Assembly (NCBI RefSeq): GCF_002355435.1
Contig: NZ_AP017313.1
Span: 1,116,001 to 1,180,000, forward strand
Direction: 5' to 3'
Length of the DNA: 64,000 nt
From: Mucilaginibacter gotjawali
GTDB lineage: Bacteria; Bacteroidota; Bacteroidia; Sphingobacteriales; Sphingobacteriaceae
The position numbers and the translations under genes were made by a program. Shown here in pieces: positions 7,933 through 16,210 of this stretch (the first letter of the stretch is position 1; every line of letters starts with the position of its first letter). Below the pieces are notes generated by a model. It had not been told where the DNA came from and did no database searches. It was given only the letters and a program-made list of their open reading frames with translations.

Positions 7933-8152
7933 AACTATTATTCATCACCACTATGAGGTGGCTGCGGCAAATATAGTTAAAAAGAGGTTAGGGGTTAATT
8001 ATTGGGAGTTAGATTTTTATAAGCTTTCAGAGGAAATTGAAACCATTATTTAATATTAAATACAGTATGATATAGCTTTTTCTTAACACTCAGTTTATTT
8101 TGTACCCGTTTCTTTGCGCCAGTTAATAATAATAGGATCAGTTTAGTTAGTT

Positions 8153-8186
8153 AAAGCCGGTTTGCGCAATGCAGACCGGCTTTTTT
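8153..8186 (+). terminator. Strong intrinsic terminator with no obvious upstream gene
   Basis: AAAGCCGGT (8153-8161) pairs with ACCGGCTTT (8175-8183), followed by T at 8181-8186. The nearest upstream gene (M42) is transcribed the other way, starting at 7932. The hairpin may therefore end a short untranslated RNA or act before the lipoprotein gene that starts at 8230. No convincing promoter was found. Confidence 0.6.
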
Positions 8187-8229
8187 CATAATGCTTTCAT
8201 AATATTATTGTATTTTGGGTGTGTTAATC

Positions 8230-9141
8230 ATGAAGACGAAAATATTAAAGATCACTGCTCTTATTTTACTTGGCTTCTTATCTGCCTGCGAACCCACCCG
8301 CTTTGTATCCGTACCGGTTGAGTACTCGGCCCGCACTTTATTCCGGCCCGATTCAACTTCTATTCTGCTGATCAATCAATTCGATTTAAGCCAGCAAACA
8401 AGATATAATAAACGGCAGCTCTCAGTCATAAAATCCGGTATAACAACCTCTGTTAAATATGCACAGGCACAGTTGGTACAACTGTCAAATGTAAAAGTGA
8501 TTAACCTGATTGATACCATGGGTTTTGTTATCAATAAAGATTCGGTAAACTACCTGGCATTAAAATACCATGCAGATTTTGTGCTGGCTCTTCAAGCCTT
8601 TAGCGCCGGTATTGATTTAGGCGCGATTGATAATTCTACACTATCATATAACAGTAATGTTGAAGTGCACTATAAGCTTTTTGCTAACGGGGGCGTGATT
8701 TACAAAGCATTAGACGGCTCAATAAACCAGGCGCTTACCGATTTGCCAAACATGGGCTTTTTCGGCAACCTCATCATGACACCCGGCATTGGCGGCAACC
8801 GCAAATCAATTGTCTCCCTGGCTGAACAGGCTACCAAAATGGCTCTGCAGGATTATTTGCCCTACACCATTACCCACAACCGGCCGCTTTATAATGATGA
8901 CTGGCTGCAGCCTGCCATACAACAAATTTATGCGGGTAATTTTGAGAAGGCGGATACTTTGCTAAAGCCGTTTTTAAAGGATGCCAACGTGAAAACGGTT
9001 AGCAAAGCTGCTTATATGCTGGCTATAGTGTATGAGTCGGAAGGGGATGTAAACCTGGCGATAGACCTGGCGCAGCAATCGTACGATAAATTTAATAATG
9101 TGTACGCCGAAGCAATTCTTAATGATCTGAAGACGGAGTGA
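8230..9141 (+). CDS. Outer-membrane-type lipoprotein with C-terminal TPR-like helices
   Basis: 303 residues from ATG 8230. An upstream in-frame TTG at 8215 is rejected because the lipoprotein signal fits best from the ATG: MKTKILKITALILLGFLSAC with Cys20 as the lipidated residue. The centre (VNYLALKYHADFVLALQAFS) is alpha/beta. The last 70 residues are helical with TPR-like spacing (IQQIYAGNFEKADTLLKPFL, AAYMLAIVYESEGDVNLAID). It resembles an uncharacterised Bacteroidota lipoprotein family (DUF6340 is my recollection, unverified). No substrate or partner can be inferred. The 3' end overlaps the opposing GNAT gene by 23 bases. Confidence 0.75.
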   Translation: MKTKILKITALILLGFLSACEPTRFVSVPVEYSARTLFRPDSTSILLINQFDLSQQTRYNKRQLSVIKSGITTSVKYAQAQLVQLSNVKVINLIDTMGFVINKDSVNYLALKYHADFVLALQAFSAGIDLGAIDNSTLSYNSNVEVHYKLFANGGVIYKALDGSINQALTDLPNMGFFGNLIMTPGIGGNRKSIVSLAEQATKMALQDYLPYTITHNRPLYNDDWLQPAIQQIYAGNFEKADTLLKPFLKDANVKTVSKAAYMLAIVYESEGDVNLAIDLAQQSYDKFNNVYAEAILNDLKTE

Positions 9142-9544
9142 GCGTTTTCTCCATGATCTCGTAATTAAAACCATTTTTTGAATATTTTTCGCCGGTTAAT
9201 ACAAAGCCATCCTTCAGGTAAAACCCTGTGGCTGTATCCCTGGCGTTGCACCAGATCCGGGTGCCGCCATTCTTTTGGGCATGGTCGGTAATGTAATTCA
9301 GTAAACTGCGCCCGATGCCTTTATGCTGAAATTCCGGGTCAACCGCCAGCTTGCGGAACTGAAAATCGGTGCCTGTTTGAAACAGCGAAACCACCCCGGC
9401 AAGCTTTACATCATTAAACGCCCCGAAATGCATGCCGTAGGTATCCTCATCCATCTCCATTTCAAATAATTTCATGGAAGGGTACAGCACATCCCGGCGT
9501 AAATGCCAGGTAAGTTCGGGAGTTATTTGTTCGATAGAAATCAT
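9119..9544 (-). CDS. GNAT family N-acetyltransferase
   Basis: 141-residue acetyl-CoA-dependent acyltransferase of the GNAT fold. The acetyl-CoA-binding motif A is FRKLAVDPEFQHKGIGRSLLNYITDHA at about residues 63-89, containing the Q-x-x-G-I-G pyrophosphate loop. Motif B follows as GGTRIWCNARDTATGFYLKDGF. The substrate is unknown. The gene is convergent with the lipoprotein gene and overlaps its end tail-to-tail. Confidence 0.88.
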   Translation of the reverse strand: MISIEQITPELTWHLRRDVLYPSMKLFEMEMDEDTYGMHFGAFNDVKLAGVVSLFQTGTDFQFRKLAVDPEFQHKGIGRSLLNYITDHAQKNGGTRIWCNARDTATGFYLKDGFVLTGEKYSKNGFNYEIMEKTLTPSSDH

Positions 9545-9553
9545 TTTATTAGC

Positions 9554-9683
9554 AGGTGAAAGGAAAAAGGCGAAAGGTAAAAGGTTTTATACCTCTAACT
9601 TTGCCACCCTTCAATATTACAACATATCTCTTCATCAATTAAAAATAAAGCTTTCGCCTTTACCCTTTTTACTTTCGCCTCCT
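9554..9683. repeat. Inverted pair of GGCGAAAGG / CCTTTCGCC words
   Basis: The left arm (9554-9590) has GGTGAAAGG, AAGGCGAAAGG and TAAAAGG variants. The right arm (9648-9683) has CTTTCGCCTTTACCC and ACTTTCGCCTCC. The arms are complementary across about 55 bases and end within the carboxylase stop region. The same word appears at 2578-2610 and, loosely (GGTGAAAGCTGAAAGG), at 11257-11300. Confidence 0.5.
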
Positions 9684-11223
9684 ACAAAGGGATATTTCCA
9701 TGCTTTTTCCGTGGGTTATTCACCACTTTGTTTTCAAGCATTTTAAAGGCATGGATCAGCTTTATTCTTGTCTCTGATGGTTCTATCACTTCGTCAATAA
9801 AACCGCGTTCAGCAGCCCTGTAAGGGTTGGCAAAGATCTCCGAATATTGCAGTTCCATTTCTTTCCACTTGGCTTCTTTATCCTCAGCTGCGTTTATCTC
9901 CCGTTTAAATATAATTTCGGCAGCCCCTTTGGCGCCCATCACGGCAATCTCTGCTGTTGGCCAGGCATAATTCATATCCGCGCCGATATGTTTGGAGTTC
10001 ATTACATCGTACGCGCCGCCATAAGCCTTGCGGGTAATAACTGTAATGCGCGGAACCGTCGCTTCGCAAAAAGCATACAGCAGTTTGGCGCCGTTGGTAA
10101 TAATGGCGTTCCATTCCTGGTCGGTGCCGGGTAAAAAGCCGGGCACATCTTCAAAAACCAGCAAAGGAATATTAAAGCTGTCGCAAAAACGCACAAACCT
10201 GGCGCCCTTGGTGGAGGAGTGAATGTCCAGCACCCCTGCCAAAAAAGCAGGCTGGTTAGCCACAATACCAATGCTTCTGCCTGCCAGGCGGGCAAAACCA
10301 ACTACTATATTTTCGGCAAAATCTTTATGTACTTCTAAAAACGACCCGCTGTCTATCACCTGTTCTATCACCTCGCGGATATCATAAGGCTGCGAAGCAT
10401 TCTCGGGCATTATCGTATCCAATGCGGCCCGCAATTCGTTTTTTACTTCGTAGGGTAAGGCAGGCGCCTTATCTTCACAATTCTGCGGCATATAGCTCAA
10501 AAGCTTCTTCACATGCTGTATTGCCTCAATCTCATTGGCACAGGCAAAATGCGTAACGCCTGATTTGGTGGCATGGGTGGTTGCCCCGCCAAGCTCTTCA
10601 GATGTTACCTCCTCGTGTGTAACCGTTTTTACCACATTGGGCCCGGTTACAAACATGTAACTGGTATTTTCAACCATTAAAATAAAATCGGTAATGGCGG
10701 GCGAATAAACTGCCCCGCCGGCACAGGGGCCCATAATGGCTGATATTTGCGGTACCACGCCTGATGCCATGGTGTTTTTATAAAAGATATCGGCATAGCC
10801 GCCAAGGGATACCACGCCTTCCTGGATGCGCGCGCCGCCTGAATCATTTAATCCAACCACTGGCGCGCCGTTCTTCATGGCGAGGTCCATTATCTTGCAG
10901 ATCTTTTCGGCATGGGTTTCAGATAACGAACCGCCAAAAACTGTAAAATCCTGCGAAAAAACATAAACCAGCCTGCCGTTAACCGCGCCATAGCCTGTTA
11001 CCACGCCATCGCCCGGATATTTCTCTTTTTCCATGCCGAAATCCGTCGACCGGTGTGATACCAGCATCCCGATCTCCTGGAACGAGCCTTCATCCATCAA
11101 AAAATGTAAACGTTCGCGTGCGGTAAGCTTGCCTTTTTTATGCTGGCTTTCGATACGCGCCTTACCGCCCCCTAATTGTGCTTCTTCCCGTTTTTGTTTA
11201 AGTAGCTTTATCTTATTATCCAC
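9682..11223 (-). CDS. Acyl-CoA carboxylase beta subunit (propionyl/methylmalonyl-CoA type)
   Basis: 513-residue carboxyltransferase that moves CO2 between carboxybiotin and an acyl-CoA, most like propionyl-CoA carboxylase beta. Both crotonase-fold halves are present. The N half includes [31 protein letters not shown] and the oxyanion-hole segment [12 protein letters not shown]. The C half includes [14 protein letters not shown]-type sequence and the second oxyanion segment [11 protein letters not shown]. It ends with the typical [11 protein letters not shown]. Biotin carboxylase and biotin carrier genes are not adjacent, so the alpha subunit must be elsewhere. Substrate assignment is by family resemblance only. 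Confidence 0.93.
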   Translation of the reverse strand: MDNKIKLLKQKREEAQLGGGKARIESQHKKGKLTARERLHFLMDEGSFQEIGMLVSHRSTDFGMEKEKYPGDGVVTGYGAVNGRLVYVFSQDFTVFGGSLSETHAEKICKIMDLAMKNGAPVVGLNDSGGARIQEGVVSLGGYADIFYKNTMASGVVPQISAIMGPCAGGAVYSPAITDFILMVENTSYMFVTGPNVVKTVTHEEVTSEELGGATTHATKSGVTHFACANEIEAIQHVKKLLSYMPQNCEDKAPALPYEVKNELRAALDTIMPENASQPYDIREVIEQVIDSGSFLEVHKDFAENIVVGFARLAGRSIGIVANQPAFLAGVLDIHSSTKGARFVRFCDSFNIPLLVFEDVPGFLPGTDQEWNAIITNGAKLLYAFCEATVPRITVITRKAYGGAYDVMNSKHIGADMNYAWPTAEIAVMGAKGAAEIIFKREINAAEDKEAKWKEMELQYSEIFANPYRAAERGFIDEVIEPSETRIKLIHAFKMLENKVVNNPRKKHGNIPL

Positions 11224-11373
11224 AGTTTTGGTTTATGTATGCAAGATGGTAAAAATAGGTGAAAGCTGAAAGGTAAAAGCTAAAAGGTAAATGGAAAAGT
11301 CAGAAAGACCGGCAGCCAGAAAGATGAATTAACGGCGACGGGGCGTCAGCGAAATCAGTTCAGGCATTAAAAA

Positions 11374-12552
11374 TCAGCTGTCCAGTTTTGCCCGGGTAGA
11401 TAGGATCACCACCAAAGCGCCCATCAACCCAACAAATAAAAACGATGCCCTTAAGGTAGCCAAACCGGCAATAAAACCAATTACAGGCGGCCCCACCAAA
11501 AAGCCAACAAAGCCAATAGTGGATACTGCTGCCAGCGCTACACCCGGCGACATGGTTTTTGATTTACCCGCAGCACTGTAAACCATAGGGACTACTGACG
11601 AAACACCCGCACCTACCAGCATAAAGCCTGCCATGGCGGTATAAACATGCGGGAAAATAACCGCGATGAGCAAACCTGTTACAGTTAACGAGCCGCTAAC
11701 CTGTAATGTTCGTCTCAAGCCGAAACGATGTGAAAAATAATCGGCGATGAAACGGCCACCGGCCATTGTGAACATAAATGCTGCAAACCCATAACCTTCG
11801 ATCGCGCTTGGTGCCGATAAAACGTTTTTAAAGTAGATCACACTCCAGTCGAACATGGCTCCTTCGCAGATCATGGAACAAAAAGCAATGCTGCCAAGTG
11901 GTAATAAAGGGATCATTAGCCTTAATTTTTCACGGATTGACAACGTATTCACCGGTGCGTTTTTTGCTTCCAGATGATCGTCGTATAAATATTTGGATGC
12001 AATTACAATTGTAATAAGCACAATCACCAGGATAATTATAAAATGGTGAAACGGGTCGATTCTTTTACCGATCATAAAAGCACCGATCATACCACCCATG
12101 AAACCAGCTCCGCTCCATAAGCCATGAAAGGATGCCATAATTGGCTTGTCATGCAATTTTTCTGTAGCTACTGCTTGTGTATTTACCGAAATGTTTACTG
12201 TGTTACCTGCAAATCCGTACAAAGCCAGACAGACCACCAATTGAATGGTGTTTTGTGCAAGCCCCAGCCCTATGAGCACCAGGCCGTAACCCGTTATTGC
12301 TGTTAATAATACACGTTTGCTACCAACTTTAGAAATGATCCAGCCTGAAAATGGCAATGAAAGGCTTAATCCTACAGGCAGGGAAAATAATACCAGGCCG
12401 AACGTACTGTATGATAGCCCAAGCTTATGCTGTACGGTACCAATACGCGATGCCCAGCTGGCAAAGCACAAACCCGCCATAAAAAACATCGCTCCAACGG
12501 CTATGCGGAGCACTGTTTTATGTATGGTTATGGGTTTCAATACGGTATCCAT
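11374..12552 (-). CDS. Major facilitator superfamily transporter
   Basis: 392-residue inner-membrane transporter with about 12 hydrophobic segments. The first is near residues 13-33 (RIAVGAMFFMAGLCFASWASR), and a cytoplasmic loop of about 20 residues (YDDHLEAKNAPVNTLSIREK) divides the two six-helix halves. The WASRIGTVQ opening and the ISKVGSKRVL loop 2-3 resemble the YbjJ-like group of MFS proteins, whose substrates are poorly known. It is preceded by a good Bacteroidota promoter and a 23-base palindrome, so transcription is probably repressed until a ligand is present. No adjacent regulator gene is visible. Confidence 0.88.
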   Translation of the reverse strand: MDTVLKPITIHKTVLRIAVGAMFFMAGLCFASWASRIGTVQHKLGLSYSTFGLVLFSLPVGLSLSLPFSGWIISKVGSKRVLLTAITGYGLVLIGLGLAQNTIQLVVCLALYGFAGNTVNISVNTQAVATEKLHDKPIMASFHGLWSGAGFMGGMIGAFMIGKRIDPFHHFIIILVIVLITIVIASKYLYDDHLEAKNAPVNTLSIREKLRLMIPLLPLGSIAFCSMICEGAMFDWSVIYFKNVLSAPSAIEGYGFAAFMFTMAGGRFIADYFSHRFGLRRTLQVSGSLTVTGLLIAVIFPHVYTAMAGFMLVGAGVSSVVPMVYSAAGKSKTMSPGVALAAVSTIGFVGFLVGPPVIGFIAGLATLRASFLFVGLMGALVVILSTRAKLDS

Positions 12553-12568
12553 TTATTTCCCCTTTCTA

Positions 12569-12634
12569 CTTAGTGTATTTATTACACTAAGCTAAGTTTA
12601 CACAAAAATAGGGATTTTTGTTTTAAAATGCAAC
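12569..12634 (-). promoter_or_regulatory. Promoter and 23-base palindromic operator of the MFS gene
   Basis: On the minus strand GTTG (plus coordinates 12631-12634), a 20-base spacer and TATTTTTG (12603-12610, a perfect TAnnTTTG) form the promoter. Downstream, 12569-12591 is CTTAGTGTA - TTTAT - TACACTAAG, two perfect 9-base arms, ending 16 bases before the start codon. A repressor bound here would block elongation just after initiation. Confidence 0.72.
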
Positions 12635-12648
12635 AGTGCAAAAGTAAG

Positions 12649-12907
12649 TCATTTAGTGAAGTTCCAGTCAGTAATATTTTCATCCGCGAAGAAATCCGGA
12701 ATTACCATTTGATCGTCGCAGTTAGCAGCCATTTCTTTAAGAGCTTTAGCCCGGCCCTGGCGTTTTATGTCCTCAATGGTACTTAAAATGATTTGGCTGT
12801 CGTTTAATTCTATCTTAAGCCTCACTTTCAGCAAAGGCCTCTTTTAAGAGGTTTTCGGGGAAAATTACACCCCTTAATTTCCCCGTTTTTGTTAGCCTCG
12901 TTTTCAT
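12649..12907 (-). pseudogene. Frameshifted MazE-like (AbrB/SpoVT) antitoxin gene
   Basis: From ATG 12907 one frame encodes 30 residues (MKTRLTKTGKLRGVIFPENL, then LKEAFAESEA) and stops at 12815. The next frame continues as LKIELNDSQIILS...QGRAKALKEMAANCDDQMVI and ends near DWNFTK at 12649. Skipping one base after ...AESE joins them as a single chain of about 84 residues. The result has the swapped-hairpin AbrB domain first, then the MazE tail with its conserved R...A-x-x-x-MA-x-x-x-DD...IPD...W. No MazF/PemK toxin gene lies downstream; the MFS promoter follows at once. It is probably a decayed antitoxin. A sequencing indel is the main alternative. Confidence 0.68.
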
Positions 12908-12985
12908 AATTCATGATCGGGAGTTTTCGATATAAATAACTAATCAATAGTTGGTTTTATAATAGCCAAGAATAGTTTTCGAGTT

Positions 12986-13354
12986 TTAAAAACTCAGGAT
13001 AATACAGTCCAGTTCTTTAATGTTGACAAAGCCTTTATCAGCTGTAATAAGTGGTAATTTTAATAATTGTGACGATGCGGCTATTATAGCATCCGGAAGT
13101 TTAATATTATTGTTTCTTTTTAGTGTGATTGCTAAATCACTAAGTTTTTGAGAATGGTTTATTTTATAACAAGTATCCAACATTTCTCTTATCATGGAAT
13201 CCTCGCGCCTGGTAAGTCCTTTTTTACTTAAAAGTTCAATTTCAGTAATATAAGAAAACGCCCAGTCGTGAGATAGAAATGGAGATATTATTGGATTTTG
13301 ATCAAGTAGATAAATAAAACAGTTGGTATCTGCAAGATATTTAATTCCATTCAT
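12986..13354 (-). CDS. VapC-like PIN-domain toxin
   Basis: 122-residue PIN-domain ribonuclease. The acidic active-site residues expected of VapC are visible: D9 (KYLADTNCFIYLL), E40 (YITEIELLS), D88 (IKLPDAIIAAS) and D106 (LITADKGF). These toxins cleave tRNA or rRNA when their antitoxin is lost. The start ATG overlaps the 3' end of the upstream antitoxin gene by 14 bases, the tight coupling usual for VapBC. The length is normal. Confidence 0.9.
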   Translation of the reverse strand: MNGIKYLADTNCFIYLLDQNPIISPFLSHDWAFSYITEIELLSKKGLTRREDSMIREMLDTCYKINHSQKLSDLAITLKRNNNIKLPDAIIAASSQLLKLPLITADKGFVNIKELDCIILSF

Positions 13355-13508
13355 CCCTCAGTTTTTTCTGATATTCAAGGCCGTCACCAAACACGCCTTT
13401 AAGTTTTCCATAAAAGCTGCTTAGCTTTTTCTTTTTAGATTTTTGCATCTTTTTGAGCGCCTCATCTAATTCTTCGGGCTTCGTATCTTTATTTGTTGTA
13501 ATTACCAT
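13341..13508 (-). CDS. Small VapB-like antitoxin of the PIN toxin
   Basis: 55 residues from ATG 13508 to TAA 13341. The product is highly charged: MVITTNKDTKPEELDEALKK, then a lysine run (KSKKKK) and a C-terminal stretch with SFYGKLKGVF and DGLEYQKKLRDEWN. The C-terminal segment, with a conserved-looking FYGKLKG...D...Y-Q-K-x-x-RDEW pattern, is the kind of peptide that wraps a PIN toxin in this antitoxin class (my recollection of DUF2281-type antitoxins). No N-terminal DNA-binding domain is recognised. A TATTTTTG -7 box lies at 13534-13541, 26 bases upstream, placing the pair in one two-gene operon. Confidence 0.8.
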   Translation of the reverse strand: MVITTNKDTKPEELDEALKKMQKSKKKKLSSFYGKLKGVFGDGLEYQKKLRDEWN

Positions 13509-13590
13509 ATCAATTTACTTATTAAGCTCATAACAAAAATAATAAAAATTTATGGCTATCACTTATAGCAAATATCCCAAAGGTATTTCC

Positions 13591-14295
13591 TTAACAATCC
13601 CCATCCGGCCCGCAGCTTTCGCCTTCAATAATTTCCAGCTTTGGTTTGGGGTTTTCCTGTTGCCATTCGGTATAAGCTTTTTGCAGGGTTTGCTCAAATA
13701 CCGGCACCGCCTGCGCGCCTGATACGCCGTATTTATTGTTCATCACAAAAAAAGGTACACCCTGTATGCCTAATTGCTGTGCTTCGGCTATATCGCGCTT
13801 AACCTCATCAGCAAAGGCGTTACTTTCAAGCGTTTTCCTTACTTCAGTTGCGTCCAGGCCTATCGCCGTGCCTAATTCAACCAAGGTATCCAGGTCGTCG
13901 ATGTTTTTGCCATCGGTAAAATAGGCTCTAAACAACTGCTCTTCAGCCTCAATACCTTTGCCCTGCTTTTTGGCCAGGTGGCTGTACCTGTGTGCATTAA
14001 AGCTATTGGCGACCACCGATCTATCAAAATTATAGGTGAGCCCCACTTCGGCAGCCATTTGGGTAACATGGTTGTTTAATTGTTTGGCATGATCGAGGGT
14101 AAACCCTTTTACTTCGGCCAGGTATTGGTCTATGCTGATAGCAGGATTGGTAACCATGTTGGGGTTCAACTGGAAGCTTTTCCATTCCACTTCAATATCC
14201 TCCTGCTGCGCAAAACCTGCTAGCGCCTGCTCAAAGCGCCTTTTGCCAATATAACAAAAAGGGCACATCACATCCGACCATATTTCAACTTTCAT
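13591..14295 (-). CDS. DsbA/FrnE-family thiol oxidoreductase
   Basis: 234-residue cytoplasmic protein of the thioredoxin-fold FrnE group (DsbA-like without a signal peptide). The active site is C11-P-F-C14 in MKVEIWSDVMCPFCYIGKRR. The conserved cis-Pro loop is GIQGVPFFVMNNKYGVSGAQ near residue 177-196. The chain ends GESCGPDGDC, a cysteine pair that could be a metal- or redox-active tail. FrnE relatives include stress-linked disulfide isomerases and polyketide-pathway oxidoreductases, and the role here is not deducible. The gene stands alone between the VapBC pair and the repeat cluster. Confidence 0.9.
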   Translation of the reverse strand: MKVEIWSDVMCPFCYIGKRRFEQALAGFAQQEDIEVEWKSFQLNPNMVTNPAISIDQYLAEVKGFTLDHAKQLNNHVTQMAAEVGLTYNFDRSVVANSFNAHRYSHLAKKQGKGIEAEEQLFRAYFTDGKNIDDLDTLVELGTAIGLDATEVRKTLESNAFADEVKRDIAEAQQLGIQGVPFFVMNNKYGVSGAQAVPVFEQTLQKAYTEWQQENPKPKLEIIEGESCGPDGDC

Positions 14296-14416
14296 AAATT
14301 CATTTTTAATAATGCAAAGTTAATTCGCCGCCCTAATATTGTAGTAAGCGTAAAGTAAAAATATGCGTTGCAACTTGTTTTGGCTGGTTGTAAGAAGTTG
14401 TAATGAGTTGAAAGGA

Positions 14417-14463
14417 GTGTTTGTTCGTTTTTGGATGAAACGGTGGATGAAACAAACGGACGG
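14417..14463. repeat. CGTCCG-family palindromic repeat, copy B
   Basis: Starts GTGTTTGTTCGTTTTTGGAT and ends GAAACAAACGGACGG. The ends are imperfectly complementary. It is closest to copy A (5681-5729) and to the reverse complement of copy F (25491-25534). It lies 27 bases from the MITE-like element. Confidence 0.75.
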
Positions 14464-14490
14464 GGATATCCCAACAATAAGATAATCAAT

Positions 14491-14602
14491 TTTGTCATTT
14501 CTCTCCGCCCAAAGGCGGAGAGAAATCTTATACACTTGGCATTACCGCCTGCATAGTCCGGATGTAAAACGTATAAGATTTCTCCCTACGGTCGAAATGA
14601 CA
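14491..14602. mobile_element. MITE-like element with TTGTCATTTC ends, copy 1
   Basis: About 112 bases with long inverted ends: TTGTCATTTC...GAGAAATCTTATAC on the left and GTATAAGATTTCTC...GAAATGACA on the right. The left arm contains an inserted perfect hairpin, CTCTCCGCC - CAAA - GGCGGAGAG (14501-14522). It has no coding capacity. A second copy is at 25381-25471. It is flanked on both sides by CGTCCG-family palindromes (copies B and C). The whole 14296-14677 gap holds only these repeats. Confidence 0.7.
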
Positions 14603-14626
14603 TATCGGAGGATTGGATGGGAAGAT

Positions 14627-14670
14627 GTCCGTCCGTTTTTTGGTGAAATAAAAAATAAACAATCGGACGG
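14627..14670. repeat. CGTCCG-family palindromic repeat, copy C
   Basis: Starts GTCCGTCCGTTTTTTGGTGA and ends AAACAATCGGACGG. It lies 7 bases past the stop of the ankyrin lipoprotein gene and is nearly identical at its left end to copies D and E. Confidence 0.75.
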
Positions 14671-14677
14671 TAATCAC

Positions 14678-15556
14678 TTAGTATTTTTCCAGGTAATCTT
14701 TCGGGTATTGGTCAAGGTAATTTTCAGGGATTGGCGCTTTCCAGTAATCCATGCCATTTTTTTTCAGGTAATCAACAATCTGCATTTTCTTTTTGTATTC
14801 GTCTGATCCTAAAGGAAAACGCCAGGTTCTTAATGCATCGGTTATCAGAAAATCTTTGCCGCGAATGTTTTTCAGTACCGGCCGCCTGATATCCGCGCCT
14901 TTTTCGATCAAATAAAGCACAATATCCGGATTCTCTGCAAAAAACACTGCGGAGCCCAGCGGGTTCATATTATATTCGTTGTTGTAATTTACGTTGGCAC
15001 CTGCCTCAACCAATAATTTCACATAGGCCAAATTTCCACTGGCACTGCTGCAAGCTCGTAACAAAGGGGTGTATCTTGTATTGTTTCCTTTCCTCCGTTT
15101 ACCTTTTTCTTCGGCGTTAGGGTCACCCCCATGCACTAACAATAATCTTAAATACCGTATATCGCCCCCATATTTATCAGGGCCAATCCAATCGATTCTT
15201 GCAGCTTCCATAAACGGAGAAGAACCATCATAAGTATCCTGGATATTCGGATCAGCGCCTTGGTTAATAAGTGTTTTAACTGACTTGAATTTCAAAGTCC
15301 TAACCGCCATTTTTAGCAATGTCTGGCCAAACTTTGGCTCTCTCGATTCCAGCAGCTCTTTATTTTTTGTGACGATGCTAACGATTTTGCCGGTATCTTC
15401 ATCCTCTACTGCTTTTGCCAAAGTCCATGATTGGGTGCCCTGGAACAGCTTGAAATCATACCCATTCATGTTAGTTTTATCAACAATGGTATCCCTGCTG
15501 GTACAACTAAACAACGTAAATGCCAATCCAATAAAGCCTGAGATCATTTTTTTCAT
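14678..15556 (-). CDS. Ankyrin-repeat lipoprotein
   Basis: 292 residues. The signal MKKMISGFIGLAFTLFSC gives a lipobox with Cys18. Ankyrin-type repeats cover about residues 70-230, seen as recurring L-x-x-A-x-x-x-x-x-x-x-V-x-x-L-I-x-x-G-A-D-P/V-N units: LINQGADPNIQD, LLLVHGGDPNAEE, LLVEAGANVNYNN and YLIEKGADIRRP. Such repeats bind proteins; no enzyme domain is seen. Periplasmic or outer-membrane location is inferred. It is bracketed by palindromic repeats C (7 bases past its stop) and D (44 bases upstream of its start). Confidence 0.85.
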   Translation of the reverse strand: MKKMISGFIGLAFTLFSCTSRDTIVDKTNMNGYDFKLFQGTQSWTLAKAVEDEDTGKIVSIVTKNKELLESREPKFGQTLLKMAVRTLKFKSVKTLINQGADPNIQDTYDGSSPFMEAARIDWIGPDKYGGDIRYLRLLLVHGGDPNAEEKGKRRKGNNTRYTPLLRACSSASGNLAYVKLLVEAGANVNYNNEYNMNPLGSAVFFAENPDIVLYLIEKGADIRRPVLKNIRGKDFLITDALRTWRFPLGSDEYKKKMQIVDYLKKNGMDYWKAPIPENYLDQYPKDYLEKY

Positions 15557-15600
15557 TTAGGTTTTAAACACTAAAGATAGGATTTTGACTGACATAGAAA

Positions 15601-15646
15601 GTGTCCGTCCGTTTTTTGGTGAGACAGAAAATAAACAAACGGACGC
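15601..15646. repeat. CGTCCG-family palindromic repeat, copy D
   Basis: 46 bases starting GTGTCCGTCCGTTTTTTGGT and ending ATAAACAAACGGACGC. CGTCCGTT and AACGGACG are the complementary arms. It is in the same orientation as copy E (16551-16598), with which it brackets a 0.9-kb two-gene cassette. Confidence 0.82.
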
Positions 15647-15720
15647 TTTTTCCTTTGTTTTGTTTAAATCGACACAATTATCAAGATATTAAATGTGGAT
15701 ATTTGAACCTTATACTAACT

Positions 15721-16200
15721 ATGCTGGAATTTAATTTAAAGGGCTTTCTTGTTCCGGATCAAAATATCCGATCTTCTATTGAAGAGTTTGAGACTGTTTT
15801 TGTGAATTCTATTCAATCGGCAAAGCGAAAAGAACTATTTAACAATTACATTTCGTATTCGACGGCGCTTAAGCAATTGTGCAACGGAGTTGATTTTAAG
15901 CAATGGATTGACGGATCGTATGTAACCAAAAAAATGGAGCCAAATGATATTGACCTGGTTACGTTTTTAGATTTTTCCATTGTGGAATCTTTAGGAGATA
16001 ATTTGGACAATTATAAATACCCGGCATCACAGAACCTCTTTGGTGTTGATGCCTACATTGTCAAAATTTATCCTCCAGGTCATAAATGTCATCTTTTATA
16101 TCAATCTGATATGGCTTATTGGATCAATCACTTCAATCAAACACGGAGAAATAGAATTGGAAAAAAACAGCCCAAAGGATTTTTGGAAATTATTACCTAA
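15721..16200 (+). CDS. Nucleotidyltransferase-fold protein (DUF6932-like)
   Basis: 159 residues from ATG 15721. The frame is open back into repeat D, but no better start exists there. The diagnostic segment at about residues 61-80 is FKQWIDGSYVTKKMEPNDID, followed by LVTFLD: a G-S-Y...P-N-D-I-D-L motif like the G-S-x...D-x-D catalytic signature of the polymerase-beta nucleotidyltransferases. The protein is small and lacks other domains. It is followed 10 bases later by a 97-residue helical protein, a layout recalling minimal nucleotidyltransferase toxin-antitoxin pairs. AT-rich codon use and flanking direct repeats suggest acquisition as a unit. The function is inferred, not shown. Confidence 0.65.
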   Translation: MLEFNLKGFLVPDQNIRSSIEEFETVFVNSIQSAKRKELFNNYISYSTALKQLCNGVDFKQWIDGSYVTKKMEPNDIDLVTFLDFSIVESLGDNLDNYKYPASQNLFGVDAYIVKIYPPGHKCHLLYQSDMAYWINHFNQTRRNRIGKKQPKGFLEIIT

Positions 16201-16210
16201 ATTTGATTAG

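Noticed and set aside
14491-14602. Pair of ordinary back-to-back terminators instead of a MITE-like element
   Set aside because: The same 9-14-base inverted ends recur at 25381-25471 with a different middle, which points to a dispersed element. A terminator role in addition is not excluded.
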